The notes beneath the pieces were generated by a model. The model made no database searches and had not been told where the DNA came from. It saw only the letters and a list, made by a program, of their open reading frames with translations. The translations under genes were made by a program, and so were the position numbers. From Clostridiales bacterium (GTDB lineage: Bacteria; Bacillota; Sulfobacillia; Sulfobacillales; Sulfobacillaceae): a stretch of DNA of 39,493 nucleotides. This document shows, piece after piece, positions 18,058-27,084 of the stretch (position 1 is its first letter; the number at the start of each line of letters is the position of its first letter). The stretch is from positions 1-39,493 of the forward strand of contig DAHXNH010000154.1 in assembly GCA_027365485.1 (NCBI GenBank), written 5' to 3'.

Positions 18058-18780
18058 CTACGCGGATCCGAGGTGCGCGCCACCATCGGCAAGAAGCACG
18101 GTTCCGGTGGAAAAATCGTTTTGCGCCAAAAAGACGTAACATTCGGCCAGAGCCTCCGCCGTTCCCACATGACCCACGGGTAACCGCTGCGAGAGGTCTT
18201 GCCAAAGGGCTTGTCGATCTTGCTCCGAGAGTCCCGCATAAATGGGCGTGTCCACAATCCCCGGCGATACCGCATTCACCCGTATCGGTGCCAAGTCCAC
18301 TGCTAACCCTCGAACCAGCCCTTCCAGGCCCGAGTTAATCGCAGCCAACACAAAGCCTCCCTTGGGAGGGTGCAGGGCGTACACCCCGGAAGTGAAGGTC
18401 ACAGACGATTGCGGGTTTAGGTATGGTAGGGCTGCTTTTAAGGTGCGATACTGCCCCCAAAACTTGCTGTCGAATGCAGCCAAGGCCTGATCCATGGGCA
18501 AGGTGTCAAACGGGCCCATCGCTGCCTGGCCGGCGGTGACGACCAGATGGTCGAAGGCTCCCACCGTGGCGAAGAACCTTTCCAGTTCATCGCCCAGCCG
18601 AAAATCCACCGTATGCGCGTCAACATGACCGGGCAATGCTCGTATCGCTTCCGAAATTTTGGCGGACGAACGACTGCCAATAATCACTGACGCTGAAGAC
18701 GACAAAAATGCTCGCGCCGTGGCCAACCCGATTCCCGACGTTCCTCCGATCACCACGATTCGCTTTCCTATGAGTGACAT
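18058..18780 (-). CDS. SDR-fold oxidoreductase lacking the YxxxK catalytic pair
   Basis: Classical short-chain dehydrogenases bind NAD(P) in a Rossmann fold and use Ser, Tyr and Lys. The cofactor motif GGTSGIGLATA is present near the N-terminus, then HLVVTAGQ (the NAG region), the Ser region TFTSGVYAL, and the late motif IRVNAVSPGIVDTP. Where Y-x-x-x-K should stand the sequence reads VLAAINSGLEGL, so Tyr and Lys are replaced. This pattern is known in an atypical SDR subgroup; activity may differ or be lost. The start at 18780 has GAGGAGG at nine bases and a TATAAT about 35 bases upstream. It is apparently its own transcript. Confidence 0.85.
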   Translation of the reverse strand: MSLIGKRIVVIGGTSGIGLATARAFLSSSASVIIGSRSSAKISEAIRALPGHVDAHTVDFRLGDELERFFATVGAFDHLVVTAGQAAMGPFDTLPMDQALAAFDSKFWGQYRTLKAALPYLNPQSSVTFTSGVYALHPPKGGFVLAAINSGLEGLVRGLAVDLAPIRVNAVSPGIVDTPIYAGLSEQDRQALWQDLSQRLPVGHVGTAEALAECYVFLAQNDFSTGTVLLADGGAHLGSA

Positions 18781-18812
18781 TAGCCAAAGCCTCCTCACCA
18801 TTCTCGGTCATC

Positions 18813-18818
18813 ATTATA
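18813..18818 (-). promoter_or_regulatory. -10 element for the SDR gene
   Basis: On the minus strand a consensus TATAAT lies about 35 bases before the SDR ATG and 20 bases before its GAGGAGG site. The -35 region is weak, so the assignment rests on the -10 match and position. Confidence 0.45.
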
Positions 18819-18980
18819 CTGCCTAGACTGGAGTTCGAATGTCGAATTCCGCCACCTGCTGCGCGCTCAGTCTACGCCCGCAATAGCCCGAGCCTGCCGC
18901 TGGCGGCCAAAATTGGACTGGGGTTCCAAAAGCGTCCTCACGTTTGACCAATGACGCCAGCCGGGGCATCGTAGTTGGTC

Positions 18981-19784
18981 TTAGATATTTCGATACCGGT
19001 ACACCGCCAGCGGGATAAACACGACCAAAATCCCTAAAGTCCACAGGCCCGACTGCCAAAGCCACGACCCTACCGGGACTCCCGTCACCAAATCGCGAAC
19101 GGCATCGATGGTGACACTCACCGGTTGCACGTTGGCGAAATCTTGTAGCCAAATCGGCATCGTCTTGACTGGAACAAAAGCCGAACTGGCAAACACCAAA
19201 GGGAAGATTGGCAAAAAGCCCGCAATTTGTGCTGTCTCTGGGTCCTTGACCATAAGACCGACGGCGGCGAACACCCAGGAAAACGCGTAGCCAAAGGCCA
19301 CCACCAACACCATACCCGCGATATTGTGGGCCGCACTGCCGTGAAAACGAAAGCCCACCAAAAAGCCCACCAGCAACATCAAGACCACGACGAGAATATT
19401 GCGTGCCAGATCGGCGATGGTCCGTCCAGCCAAAACCGCTGAGCGGGACATCGGTAGTGCCCGAAAGCGATCAATAATCCCCCCTTTCAGATCTTCTGAA
19501 AGACCCACGGCCGTCGATGCGCCTCCGAAAAGGGACGTTTGAATGAAGATCCCGGGCAAAAGATAATCGACGTAATTCCCCCCAGGGGTTACAATAGCGC
19601 CACCAAAGACGTATCGAAAAAGCAGGACAAACATAATCGGTTGAATGCCCGAAAAGACTAATAGCTGGGGAGTCCGCACCATATGGATCAAGTTGCGATA
19701 GGTAATTCCGACGATATCGCTCACTCCCAGCGAGACCCTCTGACCAAGGCTTAAGCTTGAATGTGTCGACTTAGGCGCGACCAT
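18981..19784 (-). CDS. DrrB-like ABC-2 exporter permease
   Basis: ABC-2 permeases of the DrrB type form the membrane part of drug or lipid exporters. About six hydrophobic segments are visible, and the family block LLPGIFIQTSLFGGASTAVG-LSEDLKGGIIDRFRALPMSR is clear in the first half. The ATG at 19784 (MVAPKS) has AAGGAGGG about nine bases upstream and overlaps the ATPase gene end by 14 bases, so the two are coupled. A longer frame from 19841 lies wholly inside the ATPase coding region and is rejected. The substrate is unknown; efflux of a hydrophobic compound is inferred. Confidence 0.9.
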   Translation of the reverse strand: MVAPKSTHSSLSLGQRVSLGVSDIVGITYRNLIHMVRTPQLLVFSGIQPIMFVLLFRYVFGGAIVTPGGNYVDYLLPGIFIQTSLFGGASTAVGLSEDLKGGIIDRFRALPMSRSAVLAGRTIADLARNILVVVLMLLVGFLVGFRFHGSAAHNIAGMVLVVAFGYAFSWVFAAVGLMVKDPETAQIAGFLPIFPLVFASSAFVPVKTMPIWLQDFANVQPVSVTIDAVRDLVTGVPVGSWLWQSGLWTLGILVVFIPLAVYRYRNI

Positions 19785-20772
19785 GGCGTGTCCCTCCTTG
19801 CTTGCGATTTTCTTCAGTTTCGCTTCCATCTCCTGCCGCATGCCCAGTCAAAGACAAAAACACATCATCGAGCGATGGCCGTCTAACCCCGATATCGTCG
19901 ATCTCAATGCCAGCCTCCACTAACAATTGCCCTGCCTCGACCACCACCCGGGCACCTCCTTCGGTTCCCACCGTGACTAACCGCCGGGTCTCATCCAATC
20001 GGATTCGTCCCTCGCCCAAACGCTCCAACCACCGCGCGGCGTCTTCTAACTTGCTACTGTCGGCGACGACAACTTCCAGGACTGCTCCTCCGAGTTGTGT
20101 TTTCAACTCATCTCCGGTACCTTCAGCAATCACCCTGCCACCATCAATCACCGCAATGCGATGAGCTAAACGGTCGGCTTCTTCCAAATATTGGGTGGTC
20201 AAAAGGAGCGTAGTCCCATCGCGGACCAAGGCTTCGATGTACTGCCATAGCTCAATCCGGGTCCGCGGATCGAGCCCAGTTGTTGGTTCATCCAAAATTA
20301 ACACCTCCGGTCGACCGACCAAACTCGCACCTAAATCGAGTCGCCTGCGCATTCCTCCCGAGTAGGTCTTTACCGGACGATCGCCGGCATTGGTCAATGA
20401 AAACCGCTCCAATACTTCTTCCGCACGATTTCTCCGTTCGATGCGACTCAGATGATATAGACGGCCCACGAGCTCCAAATTTTCACGCCCTGTGAGCAAT
20501 TCATCAACCGCCGCATACTGCCCGGCTAAACCAATGACCGAACGAATGGCTTCCGCATCCTCGACTACATCGTATCCGGCCACCGTCGCCCGACCAGCGT
20601 CGGGCTTGAGCAACGTGCTCAGAATGCGAACCAAGGTTGTTTTGCCAGCACCGTTGGGCCCGAGCAAGCCTAGCACGGTCGCTCGTTCCACCCGAAGACT
20701 CACTCCAGCCAAAGCGCGGTTGGTTTTAAACGATTTCTCAATCCCATCCACTTCAATCACCGCTTCTGTCAT
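19771..20772 (-). CDS. DrrA-like ABC exporter ATPase
   Basis: Energises the adjacent permease. Walker A GPNGAGKTT at 38-46, signature YSGGMRRRLDLG near 137-148, Walker B VLILDEPTTGLD near 157-168, and TTQYLEEAD, where Gln replaces the usual H-loop His as is normal in DrrA-type ATPases. The C-terminal 100 residues match the DrrA regulatory extension, ending with VRRPSLDDVFLSLTG. The length (333 aa) fits the family. AGGTGG lies eight bases before the ATG. It is the first gene of a two-gene transcript with the permease. Confidence 0.93.
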   Translation of the reverse strand: MTEAVIEVDGIEKSFKTNRALAGVSLRVERATVLGLLGPNGAGKTTLVRILSTLLKPDAGRATVAGYDVVEDAEAIRSVIGLAGQYAAVDELLTGRENLELVGRLYHLSRIERRNRAEEVLERFSLTNAGDRPVKTYSGGMRRRLDLGASLVGRPEVLILDEPTTGLDPRTRIELWQYIEALVRDGTTLLLTTQYLEEADRLAHRIAVIDGGRVIAEGTGDELKTQLGGAVLEVVVADSSKLEDAARWLERLGEGRIRLDETRRLVTVGTEGGARVVVEAGQLLVEAGIEIDDIGVRRPSLDDVFLSLTGHAAGDGSETEENRKQGGTRHGRA

Positions 20773-21183
20773 TTCGATGCCACCTTTACCCCAAAATCAA
20801 CCTTCACCAACCCATTGTGCCATAAAGTCAAAAGCGATTCTGAAATCCCCGGGCTGAAACGCCGTTGCTCACGGTCTCGAGACCATGGCACTTTTTGCCT
20901 GAGAGCGATTAGATGCCCGCACTCAGAACTCAAGAATACTCGGAGCCTCACGAGAGTAGACCGACGAGGATCGAAGTGGCAGAAAGGTCGTCAAAACCGC
21001 GAGGAAACGGTCCGAGCGCCTATTGAAGGGCTCTAAGCTTTTCGCCCTAAGAACGCCCGATGATGCGTGAAGCCCTGCGTTGGCGCGCTTTCAGTACAAA
21101 ATGTTTTGATCTCAACCCCGAGACTTCAACCCAGCGTAAGATAAAACCCGTAACCTAGATCTCTGCCGATTAGCCTTTTCTCA
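20773..21183. other. Intergenic region upstream of the ABC exporter
   Basis: No gene is called. The promoter of the exporter should lie here. The perfect 12-base palindrome GGTCTCGAGACC at 20873-20884, about 100 bases before the ATPase start, is a possible operator. No regulator gene of TetR or MarR type is adjacent. Confidence 0.5.
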
Positions 21184-22329
21184 TCACGGCTTTAACTTTA
21201 GACGCACCTCGTAGGTGGATGGTGTCGGTGGAAGATAGCCAGTCCCGGGATTAGGGTAATGAGTAATCCATTGCAAGATGATCGCGTGTCCGCCGGGCGC
21301 TGTGCGTCCCGCCAAACCCATGGCTGAATCTGCCATAAGAGGACCGATGCATATGCCTCCTGGCGCGATGACGAAAAGAGATTGCCGACTAGGGGTCGAG
21401 CTCTCGCCCAGCCAAAACGCCCCTCCGCTCAAAGGCCCGAGTGCGCTCGTAAACACTCGCTGGTAATCAATCACGTGATGGGACTGAAGGTCGACGTCCA
21501 CCAAAGTATCCGTCCCTTGAACGACGACCGTCTGCCCTGACCAAACCGCATTGGTATAGGATCCGACGGGCAACCCCACTTCCTTGGCTAACCCATACCC
21601 ACGATGTTGACGGCTAAACGACCAGATGCCATTCGCATGGTCAGCATGAATCAATAGAAAATATCGTCCACCTGGCGAGAGGTAGGCGAGCGCGCCTTCG
21701 GGCACATGAAGGCCCAGGTAATGGCCCGCCGTCTTTGGACGGTAAAGCCAAAGTCGGCCCGAGACATTGAGCAGCAGTGTTCCATCGAGACTGGTGCTAG
21801 TGGTTCCGGGGATGGCAACTGGCGTAACCACACGCTCTCGATGCGCGCCCACGCCGACGACGTGAGGGCGAGCGCTTGGCCTCCCTACTTCCAACTGATA
21901 AAGGGTTCCCCCGCCCCAGACATAGCGTCCTGCCGGAAGAACAACACGCGCCGCCCCCAAGTGAAGAATCGGTGGAGATTTCTCCGTCGACAGCCAATCA
22001 TGGGGGTTTTTGGGCGAAACCACACGCCCTAGGCGGGATGCTGGCACCAACCGGACCGAGGTAGTATAGACCTCACCGACACGGCGAATCAGACCTGCTT
22101 TCGGCGCTGGCCCCTTCGTTCCAGTCGGAAACAGCCGTTCACTTAGGGGCCACTCCGATAAAGGATCGCCAATCGTTGAAGAAATAGGGGTGGACTCGGG
22201 CCTGCTCATTGTCGGCGTCGAGTTCACCCCGAGTGGCGACGATGAGCCGGGGAAAACGGCGGTTCCACCTCCCGATAGTAGGAGAGTTCCCAGAAGCATC
22301 GCCGCCAAAATTCTTAGATGTCTAATCAT
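21184..22329 (-). CDS. Secreted hypothetical protein, 381 aa
   Basis: A signal peptide is clear (MIRHLRILAAMLLGTLLLSG, residues 1-20), followed by a Ser/Pro/Thr-rich linker to about residue 60. The rest is beta-rich with repeated short strands such as GTLLLNVSGRLWLY and GRYFLLIHADHANGIWSFSR, which would suit a beta-propeller or similar repeat fold, though I cannot count blades reliably. Few Cys. The start has GGAGGG nine bases upstream. No conserved family is recognised. It stands alone between the ABC exporter and the MmpL gene; an extracytoplasmic binding or sensing role is possible but unsupported. Confidence 0.7.
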   Translation of the reverse strand: MIRHLRILAAMLLGTLLLSGGGTAVFPGSSSPLGVNSTPTMSRPESTPISSTIGDPLSEWPLSERLFPTGTKGPAPKAGLIRRVGEVYTTSVRLVPASRLGRVVSPKNPHDWLSTEKSPPILHLGAARVVLPAGRYVWGGGTLYQLEVGRPSARPHVVGVGAHRERVVTPVAIPGTTSTSLDGTLLLNVSGRLWLYRPKTAGHYLGLHVPEGALAYLSPGGRYFLLIHADHANGIWSFSRQHRGYGLAKEVGLPVGSYTNAVWSGQTVVVQGTDTLVDVDLQSHHVIDYQRVFTSALGPLSGGAFWLGESSTPSRQSLFVIAPGGICIGPLMADSAMGLAGRTAPGGHAIILQWITHYPNPGTGYLPPTPSTYEVRLKLKP

Positions 22330-22357
22330 GTTCGAAATCCCTCCGTAGCCCTTTGCA

Positions 22358-22591
22358 TCACCTTTTACGTCCTTCTATGGTAAATAACGGCGCCGAGTCT
22401 GCCAAAGTTCCTAAAAGATCCTTCGGCCTGGGCGCATCCAGTCCCAGTTCCCACTGTGCGATGATCGGCTTTTGGTACTTTGAAACGGCCGGGGGCACTG
22501 CACACCCCCCGATAGATCCTTCGTCCATCAAAGATTGCATGGCATTGAAGGTCGATAGTACCGAAGGCCATAGGTGGCGCTTCCAATCCCT
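22358..22591 (-). pseudogene. C-terminal remnant of an unknown protein
   Basis: The minus frame is open from 22591 to a stop at 22358 and reads like protein in its last 40 residues (SKYQKPIIAQWELGLDAPRP, then DLLGTLADSAPLFT). A TGA precedes it in frame and the upstream sequence is broken in all frames, so it looks like the 3' end of a decayed gene. Family not recognised. A plus-strand open frame over the same bases is judged a shadow. Confidence 0.35.
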
Positions 22592-22888
22592 TCACGAGTG
22601 TCGTTACTTCGACCAGACTATGGCAATCGCTAGCCCATCGCCCCTCAGGGCCACGCATGCATTTTCATCAGCCTCTCCCTCCAGCATGCCGCAGCACTTA
22701 TCTCCCAGAGATTCCTGAATTTTAGATCAGCCAAAAGCCGCGGGTGCCCTCACTGCCTGCCACCTTAGATTTTACCGATCCCCAGCGGAGATGGTCCAAA
22801 GGCGGTGATAAACCGCAGCCGGCGGAATGATTCTCCAAGAATATCGTCTTCGGTAATCCACATATCTCTGCAAGGAGCTTAAAATCCA

Positions 22889-22904
22889 CCGTTCTTGTGA
22901 ACGG
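22889..22904. repeat. Inverted repeat upstream of the MmpL promoter
   Basis: CCGTTC-TTGT-GAACGG lies about 45 bases before the -35 of the MmpL gene. It could be a regulator-binding site or a small hairpin; no regulator gene is adjacent. Confidence 0.45.
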
Positions 22905-22946
22905 CGGACTTTCTGCAGTCAACAAGCGTCGTTCGAGTCCTGAATC

Positions 22947-22974
22947 TTGACAACACCTCGCGATTCATTATTAT
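22947..22974 (+). promoter_or_regulatory. Sigma-A-type promoter of the MmpL gene
   Basis: TTGACA at 22947-22952 and TATTAT at 22969-22974 are separated by 16 bases. The predicted start near 22981 gives a leader of about 30 bases containing AGGAGG. This is the best promoter match in the window. Confidence 0.75.
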
Positions 22975-23009
22975 TTATTCTAGATGGTTAATTAATGAGG
23001 AGGATCTTT

Positions 23010-25163
23010 GTGAAACAGTCGGGTGTAGGGTGGTCGCAGGTGGTTTCATGGTTTACGGGACGGCGTAGCCGTTGGGTCACTATTTTGGCCTGGATAGGGA
23101 TCGCTGTGGTAATGACCCTCGTCTTGCCTTCATTGGCCACCACCGAATCCCCTAATCCAGCCAACCTTCCTGCCAATGCCTCGTCGGTGGTCGCCGATAA
23201 CGTTCAAGCCCATGCCTTAAAAACCTCGGATGCGAGTCCTGGGTTTTTGGTGTTCTATCGTAAAGGCGGCTTGACCACAAACAACTTTCGCAGGATTCAT
23301 GGATTCCTGAGTGCACTGTCGGCCAATCCTCTGCCGGCTCAAACCGGCTCGGTTCCATTTTCCAAGACTCCGGCGGCTGCCTTGTCGCGACACTCTTTTG
23401 CCCACGCTACCACCTTGATTGTTCCGCTGACCTTTCGAAATACCAGCAATTCTGAAACCCTATCCGCAATTCTAACCGCCCTGGGCCGCCATCTTCAAGT
23501 CAGTACCGGTAAAAACGGTTTAACCGTTCCTCTGCGTTCCGGTCAACTTAGTGCTAGGCTTACCGGGCCTACCGGGATCGCAGCCGACACCTCGGGCTTG
23601 TTTAAAAATGCGGATGTCACGCTTCTAGCAGCCACGACTATGCTCATTTTGCTCTTATTGTTACTGATATACCGCTCGCCTATCCTACCGTGGATTCCTT
23701 TGGTGGGCGTTGGTTTGGCGTACATGATAACCACCTCCATTCTCTCCGCCTTGGCTCGAGCCCACCTCGTTGTGCTAGACGCTCAAACCATCGCGATTAT
23801 GACGGTATTGATGTTTGGGGCGGGTACGGACTATACGCTCTTTGTCGTCTCCCGTTATCGTCAGACGCTTTGGGTAGAAGGCGATGCCGTCACGGCCTTG
23901 CAGTTAGCTTACCAGCGAGTGTCACGAGCTGTGATGATGAGTGCAGCCACTGTCATGCTCGCCTTGTTAACCCTCTTAGTCTCGATTTATGGTTCGGACC
24001 ATCAGTTTGCGATTCCGTTTGCGGTCGGAGTCGGCATGACCGCATTGGCTTCGCTTACGTTTGTACCCGCACTTTTGAGCGTGTTAGGACGACGTGCGTT
24101 TTTCCCGTACACACCACGCCCAGACAAAACTCCACCCAAGGCTCGTGTTTGGCTAGCCCATTTGGTCACCCGTAGATCCTGGACCGTCGTCATCGCCTCG
24201 GTTACCGTGTTAGCTGCGCTAGCTGTCGGTAGCAGTCAAATCCACACCACGTATAATCTTATTGCCGAACTTCCCTCAACTGCTCAATCCGTTCAGGGCT
24301 ATCAACTGCTTTCGCGAGCCGAAGGCGCGGGGGCCTTGAGCCCCGTGTCGGTCGTCATCTCCGGTCTTGGAGCCGACCGCAACCTCAAGACGACGCTCGC
24401 TGGTCTCAGCGAAGTGGCTCACGTGAGTTCGCCTCAAAGAGGAACCTGGCACCATCAACCGCTAGCGGTCTATACTCTTCGTCTGCGCCAAAATCCCTTA
24501 TCAACCGCTGCAATGAGTGACTTGGTCATCATCCAGCGCGCAGCAAGGCGAGTACTGCCAGCTAACACGCAGATCTATTGGGGAGGAGAAACCGCACAAA
24601 ATGCGAACAGCGCTGCCGCCATCGCTCACGACACCCACTTTGTCATTGCTCTGGTGTTGGTCATTATCTTCCTGTTGTTGCTGCTCTACCTCCGATCGCT
24701 CGTGGCTGCCCTCTACTTGATCGCCACCGTGCTGCTATCCTTTCTAGCCGCACTTGGGGCCGGTTGGATCGTGTTACACGATTTTCTCGGCCTGTCCGGA
24801 TGGGCCGGTGGGGTTACCTTATATGCGTTTGTTTTTCTGGTCGCCCTTGGCGAAGATTACAACATCTTTATGCTGTCAGCGATTTGGGAACGGCGCCGAC
24901 GCCATCCGATGCTTGAATCCATTGGTTGGGGCGTCCAACAGTCGGGGCCAGTGATTAGTGCCGCCGGTCTAATCTTGGCGGGCACCTTTGCCGTACTGAC
25001 CGCCCTGCCCCTCAGTATTCTGTTGGAGTTTGGATCGGTCACCGCCATCGGCGTACTCTTAGACACGTTTGTGGTACGGTCCATGTTGGTTCCGGCCATT
25101 ACCGCGCTGTTGAAAGACCGGGCACTGTGGCCAGGACAGTCCTCCGCGCAGCCCGACCAGTAG
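23010..25163 (+). CDS. MmpL/YdfJ-type RND transporter
   Basis: MMPL proteins are proton-driven RND exporters of lipids or drugs in the cytoplasmic membrane. The protein (about 717 aa) has the duplicated layout: an N-terminal helix, a first extracytoplasmic loop, a helix bundle with FGAGTDYTLFVVSRYRQ, a second loop after residue 400, and a second bundle with ALGEDYNIFMLSAIWERRR. The conserved Asp-Tyr pairs are the proton-relay region. An ATG at 22995 opens the frame but is immediately followed by AGGAGG, so the GTG at 23010, six bases after that site, is the likely start. It ends with TAG directly followed by TAA. Substrate unknown. Confidence 0.92.
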   Translation: MKQSGVGWSQVVSWFTGRRSRWVTILAWIGIAVVMTLVLPSLATTESPNPANLPANASSVVADNVQAHALKTSDASPGFLVFYRKGGLTTNNFRRIHGFLSALSANPLPAQTGSVPFSKTPAAALSRHSFAHATTLIVPLTFRNTSNSETLSAILTALGRHLQVSTGKNGLTVPLRSGQLSARLTGPTGIAADTSGLFKNADVTLLAATTMLILLLLLLIYRSPILPWIPLVGVGLAYMITTSILSALARAHLVVLDAQTIAIMTVLMFGAGTDYTLFVVSRYRQTLWVEGDAVTALQLAYQRVSRAVMMSAATVMLALLTLLVSIYGSDHQFAIPFAVGVGMTALASLTFVPALLSVLGRRAFFPYTPRPDKTPPKARVWLAHLVTRRSWTVVIASVTVLAALAVGSSQIHTTYNLIAELPSTAQSVQGYQLLSRAEGAGALSPVSVVISGLGADRNLKTTLAGLSEVAHVSSPQRGTWHHQPLAVYTLRLRQNPLSTAAMSDLVIIQRAARRVLPANTQIYWGGETAQNANSAAAIAHDTHFVIALVLVIIFLLLLLYLRSLVAALYLIATVLLSFLAALGAGWIVLHDFLGLSGWAGGVTLYAFVFLVALGEDYNIFMLSAIWERRRRHPMLESIGWGVQQSGPVISAAGLILAGTFAVLTALPLSILLEFGSVTAIGVLLDTFVVRSMLVPAITALLKDRALWPGQSSAQPDQ

Positions 25164-26046
25164 TAATCATCGGTTGGTCCGAATGTCCATCTAGGCAAAT
25201 TCTCCAACGTGGAGGGAACTGCTTTAATCCGACCTTCGGGCCCTTCGGCCGCGAATCTTTCCTGGGACGAACGACCGCCCTAATGGGGTGAACCCAACAC
25301 GAGAAAAAACGGCTATGTGCAATCTGAGGTTGGAATTTCCCCGTGGTTAGGCCAAGCCACTCTCGTCGGCTAGTTCGGTCTAGGTTGGAATGTCAGGTCC
25401 GCCCTCGACAGTTTGCTGCCCCCCGCTGGTTGGAATTTTTGAAAATGGGGCGATCGGATCGGATTCTACGGCTCGCCCTGGCCTAAACAAACCCTACTGC
25501 ATTAACGGGCAGTTATGTCCCGTAAACATTCTCCGCAACTTGAGCGTGTTGCCCAAGAAAGTCAGGATTTGGCGTTCTCTCAAACTCTATCTGATTCGTT
25601 GGTAAGTGGGTCTGAAGGAAACCATTGTTGTCATGGACCAATTTGTTTGGCCGAGAAAGTCTCGATTTCGTTGACTGTCTCAGATGGAAGCCCCTTTAGC
25701 ACTGGCCGAATGGATGGGCTGTGATGGACAGGACCAGTCTCAGCTTGAAAGGCTGTATCATGGGTGTAGGGTCTGGCTTATTCTGGCGTTTTCTTGGCGG
25801 ACGTCAAACCCTTAGGTCCGTAGGTTTCCACACGGAAAAACGTGGCCAACGAATTTGAGAAAAATCTCGGACTTGCGGCCAAAAAACGTGAGACTTGACA
25901 CCATTGGAACGAAAGGCAGATCGCTATTCATAACTCCGCCTCCGCAAGTCAATGGTTGGAAAAAATGGGTATGCGGATTTTGCGATGGATCGAATCGGAT
26001 CGCCATATGAAGGCAAAACCGGATTATGTGATGGACCGGAATTTCC
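25164..26046. other. Junction between core-like and accessory DNA
   Basis: No gene is supported over about 880 bases. GGTTGGAAT occurs three times (25328-25336, 25383-25391, 25428-25436), spaced 55 and 45 bases, and the first copy of the 11-base block repeat is at 25502. A short frame at 25515-25724 is not recognised. Sequence character changes here: downstream genes are short, decayed or mobile. Confidence 0.5.
25502..25512 (+). repeat. Block repeat copy 1 (TTAACGGGCAG)
   Basis: First of five identical, same-strand copies. Preceded by GCA and followed by TTATGTCCCGTAAA, so ACGGG and CCCGT can form a small hairpin around a nine-base loop. It marks the left end of the accessory region. Confidence 0.85.
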
Positions 26047-26355
26047 GTGACAGCATTTTTTCCGCTGGGATGCGAATTTGTTCTCAACGCTGGTCCGTAT
26101 GGTGATTCACCTTGCAAAGTCACAGAGTTGGAGCCGATGGCTAAGATTGGTTTTGACTGGGACAAAGATTGGCATCTTACATTTGAACTCAAGAATTTAG
26201 GTGACAATAAAACGGAGTTTACGTTGATTCACTCTGGATTCGAAGTAGAAAAGTCTACTGCCTTCGGACAGCCACATTCTGTAGTGCGTGAAACCATGGA
26301 TGGTGGGTGGCAGAAAATTGTCAAAGAAAGACTTCCTTCCTTTGTCGAATCCTAA
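26047..26355 (+). pseudogene. SRPBCC (AHSA1-type) protein, N-terminally truncated
   Basis: The 100 residues match the second half of Bacillus-type SRPBCC/AHSA1 proteins, with FVLNAGPYGDSPCKVTELEP, IGFDWDKDWHLTFELK and a terminal GGWQKIVKERLP. Full proteins are about 140-150 residues; the expected first 50 are absent in frame, and the preceding DNA reads as other sequence. SRPBCC proteins bind small hydrophobic ligands and are often paired with an ArsR regulator, as here, but normally the regulator comes first. A GTG at 26047 has no ribosome binding site. Probably non-functional. Confidence 0.7.
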
Positions 26356-26365
26356 ATGGAGTGGT

Positions 26366-26776
26366 TTGCCGCTCAAGCATGATGTATTTCAGGCAATTGC
26401 CGATCCTACACGTCGTAGAATTTTGATGTTGTTGGCAGATGAGGAAATGCCGATTGCTTCAATTGTTGAACGTTTCCCGATGAGTCGAACGGCTGTGAAC
26501 AAACATCTGCATGTGCTGTCTGACGCAGGGCTAGTTATGCGTCAGAGAAAGGGCAGGGAAACCCGCTATCGGGCGAATCCGGCCCCTTTAGTTGAAGTGA
26601 AACAGTGGGTATCCTTTTTCGAGCGATACTGGGATGAAAAATTGCATTCGCTCATCCAGTACGTCGAATCCGACGAGGAAGAGAACACGGAGAGACACGA
26701 TGCCTCTCCGTGTTCTCTTCCTCAGTTAAAGCGGGCGTACAGTAACAGATCCTTCGGATCCACCCATTCTGACTGA
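26366..26776 (+). CDS. ArsR-family winged-helix repressor with extended C-terminus
   Basis: ArsR/SmtB-type regulators bind DNA as dimers. The core is clear: DVFQAIADPTRRRILMLLAD, then FPMSRTAVNKHLHVLSDAGL as recognition helix, then RQRKGRETRYR as wing. No metal-binding CxC is seen, so it belongs to the group that partners SRPBCC proteins. No ATG precedes the domain; the TTG at 26366, five bases after GGAG, is the best start. Normal members end near YVESD; here the frame runs about 35 residues further, through a perfect 20-base hairpin, so the native stop seems lost. It lies 10 bases after the SRPBCC fragment. Confidence 0.75.
   Translation: MPLKHDVFQAIADPTRRRILMLLADEEMPIASIVERFPMSRTAVNKHLHVLSDAGLVMRQRKGRETRYRANPAPLVEVKQWVSFFERYWDEKLHSLIQYVESDEEENTERHDASPCSLPQLKRAYSNRSFGSTHSD
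26675..26723. repeat. Perfect 20-base inverted repeat
   Basis: GAGGAAGAGAACACGGAGAG at 26675-26694 pairs without mismatch with 26704-26723 around a nine-base loop. It falls where an ArsR gene should end, like a terminator, but AGTTAAA follows instead of a T-run, and the ArsR frame reads straight through it. Confidence 0.85.
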
Positions 26777-26937
26777 TTGGTCCTGTCGAGAAAAGCACTT
26801 CGAATCAAGACGAACCGCCCTGGCTGCATTGACGATCAAAATCCGTTGGTCCATCACAAAATCCTCATACCCGAAAAATCTTGGGTGTCTTTGGGGAACC
26901 CTCTGAGGAGACAAACCTCGAAACGGAGAAACGCACA

Positions 26938-27084
26938 ATGGACGAAGATCTAGATCTGTACTCGATACGCGACTTTGTGTTAGAAGAAGATTTTGACGAG
27001 GCATGGCTTACCCCCCCTTTTGAAACATCATCCGGAAGCGGGAAGCACTCTGGAGAAAATAGCCCGTGGGGCCGTGTTTTGTGA
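26938..27084 (+). CDS. Small acidic protein ending in SPWGRVL, 48 aa
   Basis: The ATG at 26938 has CGGAG about nine bases upstream. The N-terminal half is very acidic (MDEDLDLYSIRDFVLEEDFD); the rest is Gly/Ser-rich and ends in ENSPWGRVL. The next gene starts inside it and carries the related block ESPWGIVL, suggesting common origin. A short acidic leader with a distinct tail also suits a peptide precursor, but no maturation enzyme is in the window. Family not recognised. Confidence 0.5.
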   Translation: MDEDLDLYSIRDFVLEEDFDEAWLTPPFETSSGSGKHSGENSPWGRVL

